Positions 1 to 10,514 of a stretch of 64,000 nt of DNA are shown here, piece by piece. Under the pieces are notes generated by a model. The model did not search any database. It was not told the DNA's origin and saw only the letters and a list, made by a program, of their open reading frames with translations. The stretch is from positions 124,001 through 188,000 of the forward strand of contig NZ_JAAOXD010000002.1 of the NCBI RefSeq assembly GCF_014694315.1, in the 5' to 3' direction. Position 1 is the first letter of the stretch, and each line of letters begins with the position of its first letter. This DNA is from Arthrobacter ipis. GTDB lineage: Bacteria; Actinomycetota; Actinomycetes; Actinomycetales; Micrococcaceae. Both the position numbers and the translations under genes were made by a program.

Positions 1-378
1 TTCGTCAACGACGCCTCCGGGCCGGGAGTTGTCTTCGACGACGCAGACTCAGTTCCCGCCCTCCGCGCCGGGCAGGTGGTTGAGATCTACGGCTCCGGCC
101 TGATCAGCGCCCGTCAGATCGGTACCCTCAGCGTGGAGAACGCCCAGGCCGGCACACGATTGGTGCCCCTGGACGCCATTGCGCCCGTCACCATCGACGG
201 CGCCCGGCTCAACGCAGTAGTGATCCCCCTTAAAGGCCAGGAGGCCAGCCTCCTACCGTCGTCCGGAACCACGCGCATCCATCTCGGCAACAAGAATCCC
301 TACCAGTGGTTCAGTGAAAAATACATCCGCCCGGCCATGGCCGCCATCTTGGGAGGGCCCACGACCGGCCAATCCTGA
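1..378 (+). CDS. Hypothetical protein, C-terminal part (5' end outside window)
   Basis: The frame is open from the first base of the window, so the true start lies upstream and at least 125 residues are present. I do not recognise the family. The visible part has alternating short hydrophobic stretches (VVEIYGSGLI, LNAVVIPL) typical of a beta-rich domain, no membrane segment, and ends in a Pro/Ala/Gly tail (GGPTTGQS). The next gene follows on the same strand after 75 bases. Coding is supported by strong third-position GC bias and the long open frame; the function is unknown. Confidence 0.6.
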   Translation, partial: FVNDASGPGVVFDDADSVPALRAGQVVEIYGSGLISARQIGTLSVENAQAGTRLVPLDAIAPVTIDGARLNAVVIPLKGQEASLLPSSGTTRIHLGNKNPYQWFSEKYIRPAMAAILGGPTTGQS

Positions 379-453
379 GTTTGGTTTGGGAAGCCCGTAG
401 GCCGCCCCGGGAGGGGTCTCGTCAGCGCCCGGCCGCGCGAGTACCTTTGTGCC

Positions 454-873
454 ATGACGGAAGACTTTGACCTATACGCGGACGAGTCGCAGGAAATGGC
501 CGATGATCCGCGCCGAATCGGGTACTGGTTTTTCAGGGCGCTGCATGACAGGGCAATGAACCTGGACGACCTGCACCTGATCGTCACGCCGGAGTCCCGC
601 CCGTTGTGGGGAGGCTTCGAAATCGCCGCCGCCCTGCTGGACTCCATGGAGGATCCCGGCATGCTCCCGGAAGCCGTCTACGCCCACGGGGACCTCGAGG
701 TCTGCTACATGCGAGTTATCCGGGAAGCAAAGGAACATACGTTCATCACACCGGTCACCAACCTGGACGACCCGCTGTTGATCACGCTCGTGTGGCGGCC
801 CGACCACGGCCGGTGGATGGTCCACGGCTTCGGTGACATGGTGCACCCGGACAGGGTGCCCCGCGGGGCCTAG
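454..873 (+). CDS. Hypothetical soluble protein (139 aa)
   Basis: Starts at an ATG just after a GC-rich spacer. The protein is acidic and soluble, without a signal peptide or membrane segment, and contains a compact alpha/beta pattern (RRIGYWFFRALHD; DDPLLITLVWRPDHGRWMVHGFG). The WRPDHGRWMVHGF block resembles small immunity or DUF-type proteins of Micrococcaceae, but I cannot name the family. It ends four bases before the convergent Xre gene, so the two transcripts converge tightly. Confidence 0.6.
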   Translation: MTEDFDLYADESQEMADDPRRIGYWFFRALHDRAMNLDDLHLIVTPESRPLWGGFEIAAALLDSMEDPGMLPEAVYAHGDLEVCYMRVIREAKEHTFITPVTNLDDPLLITLVWRPDHGRWMVHGFGDMVHPDRVPRGA

Positions 874-876
874 GCC

Positions 877-1113
877 TTACGGCTTCTCCATCGAGCCGTC
901 GGCAGCGTCATCGTCCACCCATTCGAGCAGGTCGCCCGCCTGGCAACCGAGGACCCGGCACATCGCGTCCAGCGTGCTGAAGCGGACCGCCTTGGCCCGG
1001 CCGTTCTTCAGCACCGCCACGTTGGCCGGGGTGATCCCGACCCGCTCGGCGAACTCCCCCACGCTCATCTTGCGTTTGGCCAGCTCCACGTCGATGCGCA
1101 CCACAATGGCCAT
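877..1113 (-). CDS. Small Xre/Cro-family helix-turn-helix regulator (YozG type)
   Basis: A 78-residue protein that is almost entirely one HTH_3 domain (MSVGEFAERVGITPANVAVLKNG is the two-helix core, residues 16-38), followed by the hydrophobic block TLDAMCRVLGCQAGDLLEW that is typical of short YozG-like regulators. Its ATG overlaps the stop of the upstream DUF2975 gene by one base (TGATG), so translation is coupled. A longer in-frame reading upstream would overlap the DUF2975 gene and was rejected. DUF2975 membrane proteins with a small Xre regulator form a recurrent two-gene unit in Gram-positive bacteria; the signal sensed is unknown. Confidence 0.85.
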   Translation of the reverse strand: MAIVVRIDVELAKRKMSVGEFAERVGITPANVAVLKNGRAKAVRFSTLDAMCRVLGCQAGDLLEWVDDDAADGSMEKP

Positions 1114-1610
1114 CAGATCACCCCTTCCATGTCCGTCCGCAATGACGTCGCCTGCCGCAGCAGGTCCCGCATCACCACGATCAGCAGAACCAGCACCGCA
1201 CCGATCAGCGTGGTGCCGATCAACACTGCCGGCAGCCCGGGATCGCGCAGCTCGGGGGTGAAATAGATGTACGCGACGAGGGAACCGGCCATGGACGCCA
1301 GCACCAGCCACGCCACGACGAATGCCCACATGATCACGTCCACCCACCGCAGCGAGGCCGCCGTGAAGATCCGGTCACGCTGGACCAGGGTCAGCAACCG
1401 CCAGATGCACACGATCACAACCTGCAGGCAGACGGCTTCCAGTTCCCAGAACAGCAGCATCGGCCACCGCCAGGGATCCGCCCCCGGCCCTTCCTCGGCT
1501 GTGGAGAGAAACTGGCCCGGGAACGACATGACCTGAGTCACCAGCAGCCCAAGGAACACCATTACCAGCAGGACCCTGAGCGGAAGGACCAATCGACTAA
1601 CGATAGACAT
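1113..1610 (-). CDS. DUF2975 family membrane protein
   Basis: A 165-residue integral membrane protein with four hydrophobic segments: about residues 6-30 (LVLPLRVLLVMVFLGLLVTQV), 48-70, 93-115 and 130-150. This is the usual size and layout of DUF2975. Its stop codon overlaps the start of the Xre regulator, forming a bicistronic unit. The role is unknown; by analogy with other DUF2975/YozG pairs the membrane protein may modulate or be regulated by the Xre partner (inference). Confidence 0.8.
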   Translation of the reverse strand: MSIVSRLVLPLRVLLVMVFLGLLVTQVMSFPGQFLSTAEEGPGADPWRWPMLLFWELEAVCLQVVIVCIWRLLTLVQRDRIFTAASLRWVDVIMWAFVVAWLVLASMAGSLVAYIYFTPELRDPGLPAVLIGTTLIGAVLVLLIVVMRDLLRQATSLRTDMEGVI

Positions 1611-1707
1611 GGCCCAATACTCTGATTATTTCTATCGAAAGTCAATATGACGTGCCCTTGTCAGCCGTCCGCGCTCCTGAAGGCCTTCGAAGCTAGACTG
1701 GCAGCCG

Positions 1708-3879
<2,172 letters not shown>

Positions 3880-3900
3880 GTCCGACGACGGCGGCTGGCT

Positions 3901-4500
3901 TTAGGCCGACGCCGGGCGGTACCGCAACAGGGCATTGCCGGATCCCGGGAACGCCCGAACGTCCAACAGGGAAAGGTCTGCAGGCCGGAGGAACAGGGGC
4001 AAGCCTGCAGCGAGGGCACCCGGACTGACGGTCAGATGCAGTTCGTCGATGAGCCCTTGGGCCAGCAGGCCGTTCCACATAATGCGGCTGCCGAAGATCA
4101 GGATGTCTCCGGTCCCGTTGAGTTTTTCCTGTTCCAGCCACGCGCCGGCTTCGTCCCGTCGGATGACGGTGGTGGTGGCCGCCCAGGGGTGGTCCGCCGG
4201 GAGAGTCAGGGAGTCCGACACCACTACCTTGGCGACGCGATCGTAGAGGCGGCTGATTTCCCGGTTGTCCGGACTCAACGCGCGGTTGCTGGGGTCCTCG
4301 TCAGCGTCAGCGATGGATGGCCAGTAGGCGCCGAACCCTTCAAAGGATGTTCGGCCCAGCAGCACCGTTCCCGCCGACCGCAGCCGTTCAAGGTTGTAGG
4401 CGTCGAAAGTCTCGTCCATGTTCAGCACCGTCGGGTTCCCGCTTTCGTCAGCGTAGAAACCGTCCAGGGAGACGATGTTGTTCACAACAGTCCGGCGCAT
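3901..4500 (-). CDS. Dihydrofolate reductase-family protein (RibD C-terminal type)
   Basis: A 199-residue cytosolic protein with the RibD_C/DHFR-like fold: N-terminal VVNNIVSLDGFYAD, the middle TVLLGRTSFEGF, and the C-terminal DILIFGSRIMWNGLLAQGLIDELHLTVSP, all typical of the YyaP/YwjB-like subfamily. These proteins are predicted NADPH-dependent reductases of uncertain substrate; they are not the essential folA enzyme. It converges on rox with 21 bases between the stops, so its link to rifamycin resistance is positional only. Confidence 0.85.
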   Translation of the reverse strand: MRRTVVNNIVSLDGFYADESGNPTVLNMDETFDAYNLERLRSAGTVLLGRTSFEGFGAYWPSIADADEDPSNRALSPDNREISRLYDRVAKVVVSDSLTLPADHPWAATTTVIRRDEAGAWLEQEKLNGTGDILIFGSRIMWNGLLAQGLIDELHLTVSPGALAAGLPLFLRPADLSLLDVRAFPGSGNALLRYRPASA

Positions 4501-4818
4501 ACACGAATCCTAGACGACTCCGAGGTATGGCGGCCGACAGTGGACACCTAGGCAGTACTATCCGCTGCCGACCGGTTCAAGTCTTTGCCAACGTCCTTGG
4601 AAGAAAGATGGAGTTCCTTGGAACGTCCCAGGAAACAGTGGTACGCACCCCGAGAGCAGGCTCGGGATCTCCCTGTCTGGCGTTCTGGCCGCCAGGGCGC
4701 ACCGCGAGTAGCATCGGTTCAGGCGCACCAACAGACCCGGTGTCCGGGAAAATTGCCCTGCTTTGTGTGAGCTCGAACCACGGTCGCAGAAGATTCACCG
4801 ACCCTTGAGGGTGACCTG
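4501..4818. other. Intergenic region without a recognised gene
   Basis: This stretch separates the divergent DHFR-like gene and the four-helix membrane protein gene. Short open frames exist on both strands, but none has a plausible ribosome binding site with a recognisable product. It presumably holds the two promoters; I see no clear operator. Confidence 0.4.
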
Positions 4819-5292
4819 ATGGACACTGAAGTCAAGATACAGTTTTTTCAAGCGGCCGCGACAGCTCTGCCGACGATCTTTATAGCCTTCGCCGTGACGA
4901 GCCACATTCTGGATCCCGCCGCCCAGCAGAACTTGAAGATTCAGTTCTTTGTTCTGGGCGGCACTACCGGCATAATCACGCTGGCCGCCGTGATCACCGG
5001 CTTCATCACCGCCGAACTGCTGACACTAATAGTTCTTGCCACAGGAAACCCCACGTTTCCGGTTTTCATCGGGGTTGGTTTCTACATCTTTTTGTTCGCC
5101 TGGTTTGTGGGGGTCAAATCGTTGAACCCGCTGTTTCAGCATGCCGCCACCGTCGCTGAGGAAAATGCACGCGGCGAGGAGGCGAAGGCCAATGTTATGA
5201 GCAGATACCGGCGTCTTGGGAATGCGATCATCACTGGCTCCTTCGTCATCCCCGTGGCCGCGGCCATCGTTTTCTACTTCGTGGGAGGATGA
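4819..5292 (+). CDS. Four-helix membrane protein, unknown function
   Basis: A 157-residue integral membrane protein. Hydrophobic segments are at about residues 8-28 (FFQAAATALPTIFIAFAV), 42-72, 78-97 (PVFIGVGFYIFLFAWFVG) and 133-155. A charged loop (AEENARGEEAKANVMSRYRR) lies before the last helix. No family was recognised and neither neighbour suggests a role. The start is an ATG preceded by GAGGGTGACCTG, a reasonable ribosome binding site. Confidence 0.6.
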   Translation: MDTEVKIQFFQAAATALPTIFIAFAVTSHILDPAAQQNLKIQFFVLGGTTGIITLAAVITGFITAELLTLIVLATGNPTFPVFIGVGFYIFLFAWFVGVKSLNPLFQHAATVAEENARGEEAKANVMSRYRRLGNAIITGSFVIPVAAAIVFYFVGG

Positions 5293-5314
5293 ACGCACAG
5301 CAACTACCCGGACA

Positions 5315-5809
5315 TCATTTCCCCACGTGGACGCGGATAGCACGCAGGGCCCGGCGTTGCACGAGCCTAATGACCGGGCTGCTCACCCACATCAATGGGG
5401 TGACCAGTGGGTGTGCCGCAAGGGCCAGCGTCCAGGTGAGGCGGGAGCCGGAAGGCATGGGTTCGATGCGCCAGTCCTCCCCGGCGTGCCGGAGCCCGGG
5501 AAGGGATGCTTGCACAGCGGTGAACGTATACCGCTGCCCCTCCTCCCAGCGGAAGAACCTCTCACGGATTGTGAACACCCACGCCAGAGTGACATCCCGA
5601 ACCGTCCCCGCGCCCAACGGCCGCGGGCCCCAGCGCAGGCCTGTGAATACCGGTATCCACATAAGCAGTTCGTTCCCGGTCAGGACCTCCCAGATCCGGC
5701 TGGTGGGCGCAGTGGTCTCCACCGAGAACACGTAGCGGAAGGGCGCGGAAGTCAGGAAAGCGTCATCGCTCTCAGCGAGCGGATACGAATGCCGTGCCAT
5801 GGGGACCAT
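5315..5809 (-). CDS. SRPBCC-family (START-like) protein
   Basis: The product, about 164 residues, has the polyketide-cyclase/START pattern: FRYVFSVETTAPTSRIWEVLTGNELLMWIPVFTGLRWG, then a beta-rich central part (GAGTVRDVTLAWVFTIRERF) and the long C-terminal helix VSSPVIRLVQRRALRAI. Such proteins bind hydrophobic ligands in a helix-grip fold; the ligand cannot be deduced. The start is uncertain: GGGAG sits four bases before the ATG at 5809 and thirteen before the one at 5800, while the frame stays open to 5866. Confidence 0.7.
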   Translation of the reverse strand: MVPMARHSYPLAESDDAFLTSAPFRYVFSVETTAPTSRIWEVLTGNELLMWIPVFTGLRWGPRPLGAGTVRDVTLAWVFTIRERFFRWEEGQRYTFTAVQASLPGLRHAGEDWRIEPMPSGSRLTWTLALAAHPLVTPLMWVSSPVIRLVQRRALRAIRVHVGK

Positions 5810-5908
5810 TCTTCTCCCGCCTGAGAGCGGCTGTAAATGCGGGAGATATTCGGAATCCGAATCCATCCCCGCGGACGGACCGTTTAACCTGGCAATTTTA
5901 AGGCCAAG

Positions 5909-7243
5909 CTACGACGCCGCATCCAGCGTGATGTCCGCGGTCTGTTCCTGGCCGTCGCGCTGGAAGGTGATCTTCACGGTGGACCCTGCGGCCTGCTCGC
6001 GCGCCGCGGCCGTCAGCTCGGAGGCGTCGGTCACCGTCCGGCCGGCCAGTCCGGTTACCACGTCGCCGGCCTTCAGCCCGGCCTTGTCCGCGGCGGACCC
6101 CGAGGTCACCGAGGCCACCTCGGCGCCGGCAGTGAAGTCCGACGACGACCCGGACGTTTTGTCCTGAACGGACAGTCCCAGCTGGCCATGGGTCGCCTTG
6201 CCCGTGGAGATGATCTCCTCCGCCACCCGCTTCGCCGTGTTGATCGGGATGGAGAACCCGACGCCGATGTTGCCGCTCTGGGTTGACGCGGACGACGACG
6301 ATCCCGCGGACGCGATGGCCACGTTGACGCCGATGATTTCGCCCTGCGCGTTCACCAGGGCGCCGCCGGAGTTGCCGGGGTTGATGGCCGCGTCCGTCTG
6401 GATGACGTTGATGCTGATGGAATCCTGCGCCGAGGCCGAGATACCGGACTGGGAACCGAACGGATTCTGCGACGAGCTTCCGCCCTGGGACGAGGACCCC
6501 TCGGAGGTCGCGGAGGACTCCGTCTCGATGGTGCGGTTCACTGCGGACACGATCCCGTCCGTGACGGTGCCGCTGAGTCCCAGGGGCGCACCTATCGCTA
6601 CGGCGGTGTCACCGACGTTGACAGCAGAAGAGTCACCGAGCGAAGCCGGGGTCAGCCTTTGGGCATTGATCTTGATGACGGCCAGGTCGGAAAGCGGGTC
6701 CGTGCCCACGATGGTCGCTTTGTAGACCTGCCCGTCGTTGGTGCGGACCTCGACGGCGGCATCCGCCGCCGCCCCGTCCAGGGTCACCACGTGCGTGTTG
6801 GTGAGGATGTGGCCCTCCGTGTCCAGGATGATGCCCGAGCCGGTGCCCCCTGAACTGCCGGAGCTGACGCTGATGGTCACCACGCTGGGTGTGGCCTTTT
6901 GCGCCGCGGCCGTGACGGCGTTGACGCTCTCCGTGTTGTTGACGATGACCGGGCTGATCGCTGCCTGCGCCGCGGTTGCCGTCGCGGCCGGCGCGTCCGG
7001 CCACAGTGCGGAAACCCCGGAAGCCACCCCGCCGCCCAGGAGACCCGCCGCCACGAGGCACGTGACGAAGACCGCGGGGCCAACCCGCTTCTTGTCCCGC
7101 GGCCTCACCGGCGGAACAGGCGGCGCAGGGGGCACGGGACCAAAAGCCGAAGGGGAAGTGGCAGGAGGAACGGTGCGTAGAGGGGCCGTCCCTTCCGGAA
7201 CATCGGCGTGAAGGACAGGATCGTGGCTGGTCTCCGTGTGCAT
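5909..7243 (-). CDS. Membrane-anchored HtrA-like serine protease with PDZ domain
   Basis: 444 residues. A Pro-rich cytosolic N-terminus (1-50) leads to one membrane helix (55-80), a trypsin-like S1C protease domain (about 105-345) and a PDZ domain (about 350-440). The catalytic triad is visible: His151 in TNTHVV, Asp186 in PLSDLAV, Ser292 in NPGNSGGAL. A low-complexity Ser/Gly/Gln insert (residues 244-272) interrupts the protease domain before the serine. It probably degrades or chaperones misfolded exported proteins at the outer face of the membrane. A TGAGGAGCC ribosome binding site precedes the ATG. Confidence 0.9.
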   Translation of the reverse strand: MHTETSHDPVLHADVPEGTAPLRTVPPATSPSAFGPVPPAPPVPPVRPRDKKRVGPAVFVTCLVAAGLLGGGVASGVSALWPDAPAATATAAQAAISPVIVNNTESVNAVTAAAQKATPSVVTISVSSGSSGGTGSGIILDTEGHILTNTHVVTLDGAAADAAVEVRTNDGQVYKATIVGTDPLSDLAVIKINAQRLTPASLGDSSAVNVGDTAVAIGAPLGLSGTVTDGIVSAVNRTIETESSATSEGSSSQGGSSSQNPFGSQSGISASAQDSISINVIQTDAAINPGNSGGALVNAQGEIIGVNVAIASAGSSSSASTQSGNIGVGFSIPINTAKRVAEEIISTGKATHGQLGLSVQDKTSGSSSDFTAGAEVASVTSGSAADKAGLKAGDVVTGLAGRTVTDASELTAAAREQAAGSTVKITFQRDGQEQTADITLDAAS

Positions 7244-7302
7244 GTGTGGCTCCTCAGGGGTATACCGCTCCGATGGTTCCCGGAGCTTTCTCCCTAATCC
7301 TG

Positions 7303-7360
7303 TCCACCGGGCCTTTGGCCCTTCTGTCGCGCTGCTGTGATGAGGCTGTGAGAGCTACCC
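7303..7360. repeat. Imperfect ~57-bp intergenic repeat, copy A
   Basis: This segment, upstream of the htrA-like gene, is repeated in the same orientation about 1.15 kb downstream. Both copies share the GTCC-CC-GGCCTTTGG core, a CCCTTCTGTC block and a final GAGAGCTA. The core contains the dyad GGGCC-TTT-GGCCC, which could be a regulator-binding palindrome. I count roughly 80 percent identity by eye. Confidence 0.5.
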
Positions 7361-7409
7361 GTCACTTCGGCGAGGACGCGTTGGCGTCACCCCGGCGGTC
7401 TGAGGGACT

Positions 7410-7820
7410 TCAGTCCATGCTGGAACGGCGGGTGGGTGGCTGAAGGTCCTTACCCGCAGCCTTGCGGAGGCGCTCTGCCTTACGCTCCTTGAAAAACTGC
7501 CGCCAGGCAACAGTCGGGAGCACGGCCACAATGATGACCGGAAGGATCACTCCTGGCACAGTGGCGGGTTCTGTTACGTACACCAGTCCCGCGGCGCTAA
7601 GGAACAGGTACACGAACATCGTTGCGGAGATGAATGTGATCAGGATGGCAAGAAAGCGGATGCCTCGGGCAGAAGTGTAGGGTTTTGGACCGGAGTAGGC
7701 CGGGCCCTTGTACACGCCGTACTCCTCGACAGTGAGACCCTGACTCTCCGCCTCGATTTCGATCTGCCGGGCGTAGTAACCTTTGCGGCGCCGTGAGGGC
7801 TGCTGGGGTTGATCTTCCAT
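7410..7820 (-). CDS. Small two-helix membrane protein
   Basis: 136 residues. A charged N-terminus with a coil-like stretch (QIEIEAESQGLTVEEYGVYKG) precedes two membrane helices at about 54-76 and 83-103, and a strongly basic C-terminus (FFKERKAERLRKAAGKD). The family is not recognised. The VEEYGVYKGP motif resembles small Arthrobacter membrane proteins of unknown role. It may be co-oriented with the htrA-like gene but a 166-base gap containing repeat copy A lies between them. Confidence 0.65.
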   Translation of the reverse strand: MEDQPQQPSRRRKGYYARQIEIEAESQGLTVEEYGVYKGPAYSGPKPYTSARGIRFLAILITFISATMFVYLFLSAAGLVYVTEPATVPGVILPVIIVAVLPTVAWRQFFKERKAERLRKAAGKDLQPPTRRSSMD

Positions 7821-8456
7821 CGGGTAAGTCTCTCTTCACTGTGCCGGCGGAGTGGGATGCCTGGATGACTGCTTCTCAACCCTATCTAAGAGGCAGCGGG
7901 AGACCGCCCGTGGGATCGCTCCGCTCTGCTTGAAGCGTCGACCGAATGTCCTGAGCACGGCGGAAGCGGTCTCCGCAGGCGCGCAAGAGACCGCTCCCTT
8001 TATTTCGATTCCGGGGAACGGTGGTGAGAACGCCCCGTGGAATCAAACCTTTTGTGCCGCAAATAGGTCGTCTTCGACCCGGTGTCTGCAGAGGCAGCTC
8101 CGGCAGTGAGTGCCGCGCCGCCAGGGTCAAGCATGCTTTGATTTTGACTGCACCTCACAGTGCAGCGTATGTACGAAGAATGGCGCAGATTCTATTACTG
8201 TTCTCTCCGCGCAGAGGCTCTCCTCTGGCCTTACCGCGATTGTGCCCCTGTGACTAGAGGACTTTCGGAATACCTACCCTAGGCGAGGCGCAACTAGAGC
8301 GCACCCACAATGTGTACTCGTCTTTCGGCGTCGCCCGCTACTTGTTGCCTCAGGCACGCGGTGACCAGCAGATATGCCGCCACGTGCCTATAACCAGGCG
8401 GGCAAATGCATCGAAACATGAACAGACCGTAAGTAATACACCCGCCCCGGGCGCTG
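7821..8456. other. Gene-poor region
   Basis: No convincing coding sequence was found on either strand. Open frames here lack ribosome binding sites and give Arg/Pro-rich shadow-like products. A small hairpin (CTGCAC and GTGCAG around a six-base loop) lies near 8149. The region precedes repeat copy B and the gene remnants, and looks like decayed DNA. Confidence 0.4.
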
Positions 8457-8514
8457 TCCGCCAGGCCTTTGGGCCCTTCTGTCCCGTCGCTGTGCGGAGC
8501 CTTTGAGAGCTAAG
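8457..8514. repeat. Imperfect ~57-bp intergenic repeat, copy B
   Basis: Second copy of the element seen before the htrA-like gene, in the same orientation. It ends about 20 bases before the 3' end of the sugar-transferase remnant. It keeps the GGCCTTTGGGCCC palindrome-like core and GAGAGCTA end with small indels. Confidence 0.5.
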
Positions 8515-8535
8515 CCCTTCCGCTGCCGTCAATTG

Positions 8536-8643
8536 TCAATAGGCGCCCTCGTGTCGAAACACCGCCCGGATCGTCTTAGCGATGATGACGAGGTCTTCGC
8601 TCATAGACCAGTTGTCCACGTAGGAGAGGTCCAGACGGACCGG
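8536..8643 (-). pseudogene. 3' remnant of an initiating sugar transferase (WcaJ/CpsE-like)
   Basis: On the minus strand 35 codons and a stop read VRLDLSYVDNWSM, then EDLVIIAKTIRAVF and HEGAY. This is the extreme C-terminus of polyprenyl-phosphate sugar-1-phosphate transferases. The intact paralogue in the exopolysaccharide locus ends VRLDLYYVENWSL ... VRAVFHSTGAY. Everything upstream of the VR is missing and the next bases belong to another gene remnant, so this is a truncated copy. Confidence 0.75.
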
Positions 8644-8656
8644 TCCTGGGGCCGCG

Positions 8657-8970
8657 GTGGATACTGCCTCGCCTTACGCCGAGTACAACGACACGCCCTT
8701 GGCTGCGATCAAGCGGTATTACTCCACAGGGTGCAGTGGGTGGACCTAACAACTCCGAGGGCGACCATCCAGGGCTGGATCGACACGGCAGAGTCAGAAA
8801 AATCCTGGCTCGTCATCGCTTACCAAGCGATCGGCATGAACATCGGCCAAATCGAGTTCAACACCGCAACGGCGGATTAAGACGCAGCAATGAAAGCAAT
8901 TGCAAATAGCACCCTTGGCGTCGTCACCGTAAGGGAAGCCGCCAAGGAAATCACCGGACAGCTGAGATAA
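8657..8970 (+). pseudogene. 3' remnant of a polysaccharide deacetylase gene
   Basis: The translation shows PYAEYNDTPLAAIKRYYST in one frame. After a frameshift near 8740, it continues as ATIQGWIDTAESEKSWLVIAY, a TAA at 8878-8880, and in the same frame AAMKAIANSTLGVVTVREA and a final stop. The PYxxYN and W(I/L)DxAxxxxxWLV.xYH-type segments belong to NodB-like polysaccharide deacetylases; the expected His is Gln here. A frameshift, a nonsense codon and loss of the 5' half make it non-functional. It begins about 14 bases from the 5'-truncated sugar-transferase remnant on the opposite strand. Confidence 0.65.
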
Positions 8971-8977
8971 CGGACTG

Positions 8978-9208
8978 TTAGGCTTCAGCCAGTCCGTCGA
9001 GCCATCTGTTCACCTCGGCGAGGATCGCTTCTCGGCTCCCGGCATACGTCATTGTCGCTTCGGGCGTGGTTTCAGACTTGGCGGTAATGCGTGCCCGCAG
9101 AGGATCCGTGTGCTCCTCTTCGTGCCATACGTTGATCACCAACGTGGCCAGGCTTCTCGGAACTTCCTTGCCGCCGTCCGTGTCTTCAGAGGCAAATTGC
9201 TCTATCAA
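8978..9208 (-). CDS. Small hypothetical protein (76 aa)
   Basis: Starts at TTG, chosen because CAGGAG stands six bases upstream, a strong ribosome binding site. The product is acidic and soluble (EQFASEDTDGGKEVPRS, then LATLVINVWHEEEH and a C-terminal helix REAILAEVNRWLDGLAEA). I do not recognise a family, though the VNVWHEE and RARITA segments suggest a compact alpha/beta domain. It is convergent with the deacetylase remnant. Confidence 0.55.
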   Translation of the reverse strand: MIEQFASEDTDGGKEVPRSLATLVINVWHEEEHTDPLRARITAKSETTPEATMTYAGSREAILAEVNRWLDGLAEA

Positions 9209-9762
9209 AGACCGCTCCTGTTCGTAATCACTACGGGGGATCAGTCCCGAAGCGTCCTAATTCGGATGAACGCGCTTCATTCAAGTCTTACCACCGGAAC
9301 CGGAACCTTACTCGCCGGGACCTCGCATAGGGCAAGGCAGGAAGGGAACCTGCCCTAATCATAAGCATTTACCCCATGAGACACACCAGTACCCTCCGGC
9401 ACAGCGGGATCCGCACGTGGACGGGCACCGTTCACGCTCTTGCTCGCCGGGTCCACTACCCCTCTTGTCGCAACGCATTCATTCTGTGACAAATCCAGTA
9501 AACAAGCTCAAAGGCTTTGAAATGTTTTGCCGTTTCCGTTTCCTTTCTTGGGACGGTGCGATAATTTATCTGGAAAGCTCAAAACAGAAGAAGAGGAAGC
9601 GTCACTGGCCTGCTGAACGCGGCAGTACGACTGGCGCAGAACTGATGAGCAATTCGTCTATGCTCAATCGGCGCCGGCGTCTATGGGGGAGCCGCAGCAA
9701 CTTGCGGACTCGTGATCTTCTGATGATCCCATGGACGTGATCAGCCCTGTTTGGGGGACGTT
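9209..9762. other. Intergenic region upstream of the SARP-like gene
   Basis: No gene is firmly supported. From 9376 a frame starts MRHTSTLRHSGIRTWTGTV; with a one-base shift it would continue LLLAGSTTPLVATHS, reminiscent of a decayed signal peptide of a lost exported protein. The rest is of lower GC than its surroundings and carries no recognisable motif apart from the promoter and GGGGGAC ribosome binding site of the next gene. Confidence 0.35.
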
Positions 9763-10488
9763 ATGGCGCAGGATAATAACGGCCGATTCCAGCTGAACCT
9801 TATTCAATACTGGCAGTTGTGGCAGGGACAAACCGAAATTCATGTTGCCTGGCGGCAGCAGCGGTTGATTGCCGCGCTGGCCATATACGGTCCCCGTCAG
9901 CGCGGGTACCTGAGCGGGCTTTTATGGCCGGAGAGTCCGGAAGCGCGTGCAAAGGAAAGTCTCCGGACAACCGTCCATCTGATCTCCAGACAGGTTCCAG
10001 ACCTTCTGAAAAGCGAGGGCCAGATGCTGTCTCTGGCGGATAACGTAAGCGTGGATCTCCACCAGTTGCTCAAAGAGATCAAGAACTTTGAGCAGCCGGA
10101 CGCCCAAATGGATGAAGACCACCTGTCCCATCTCCGGTCCGGGGACCTGCTGCCCGGCTGGTATGACGACTGGGTCCTCATAGAGCAGCAGCGGTTGCGA
10201 AATATTCGCCTGCGCGCCTTTCTCCTGCTGGCCCGCCGGTGGCTCGGCCGGGGGGACATCCAAAAAGCCCTTGAGGCTGCGGAGAGTGCCCTGGAAATCG
10301 AGCCACTGCACGAGAGCTGCGTCGAACTTTTGATGAGCGCCGAGGTCAGGGCTGGTAACCGTGCCCGCGCCCTTCGGACATTCGAAGCGTTCAGCACGAG
10401 TCTGGACATCGAGCTGGGTATAGCTCCCTCAAAGAACCTCATGAGACTGGCCGAAGACATTCATTCAAGCAATGGCGGGTTCCACTAA
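9763..10488 (+). CDS. SARP-like transcriptional regulator (wHTH + BTAD)
   Basis: 241 residues. The N-terminal 95 residues match the OmpR-type winged helix of SARP regulators (QLNLIQYWQLWQGQTEIHV, QRLIAALAIYG, YLSGLLWPESPEARAKESLRTTVHLISRQV). The rest is the bacterial transcriptional activation domain, made of TPR-like helices (LSHLRSGDLLPGWYDDWVL, EIEPLHESCVELLMSAEVRAGNRARALRTFEAF). An ATG after GGGGGACGTT was preferred to a TTG four codons earlier. Its target is unknown. It stands alone between exopolysaccharide-gene remnants and secreted-protein genes, so it may have controlled surface functions (inference). Confidence 0.8.
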   Translation: MAQDNNGRFQLNLIQYWQLWQGQTEIHVAWRQQRLIAALAIYGPRQRGYLSGLLWPESPEARAKESLRTTVHLISRQVPDLLKSEGQMLSLADNVSVDLHQLLKEIKNFEQPDAQMDEDHLSHLRSGDLLPGWYDDWVLIEQQRLRNIRLRAFLLLARRWLGRGDIQKALEAAESALEIEPLHESCVELLMSAEVRAGNRARALRTFEAFSTSLDIELGIAPSKNLMRLAEDIHSSNGGFH

Positions 10489-10514
10489 GGGCCGCTACTC
10501 GATGGAGCGAAGAA

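Noticed and set aside
4577..4798. Small minus-strand frame in the gap after the DHFR-like gene
   Set aside because: No ribosome binding site and no recognisable product.
9417..9740. 107-residue plus-strand frame before the SARP-like gene
   Set aside because: No ribosome binding site and no family-like sequence; lies in a decayed intergenic stretch.
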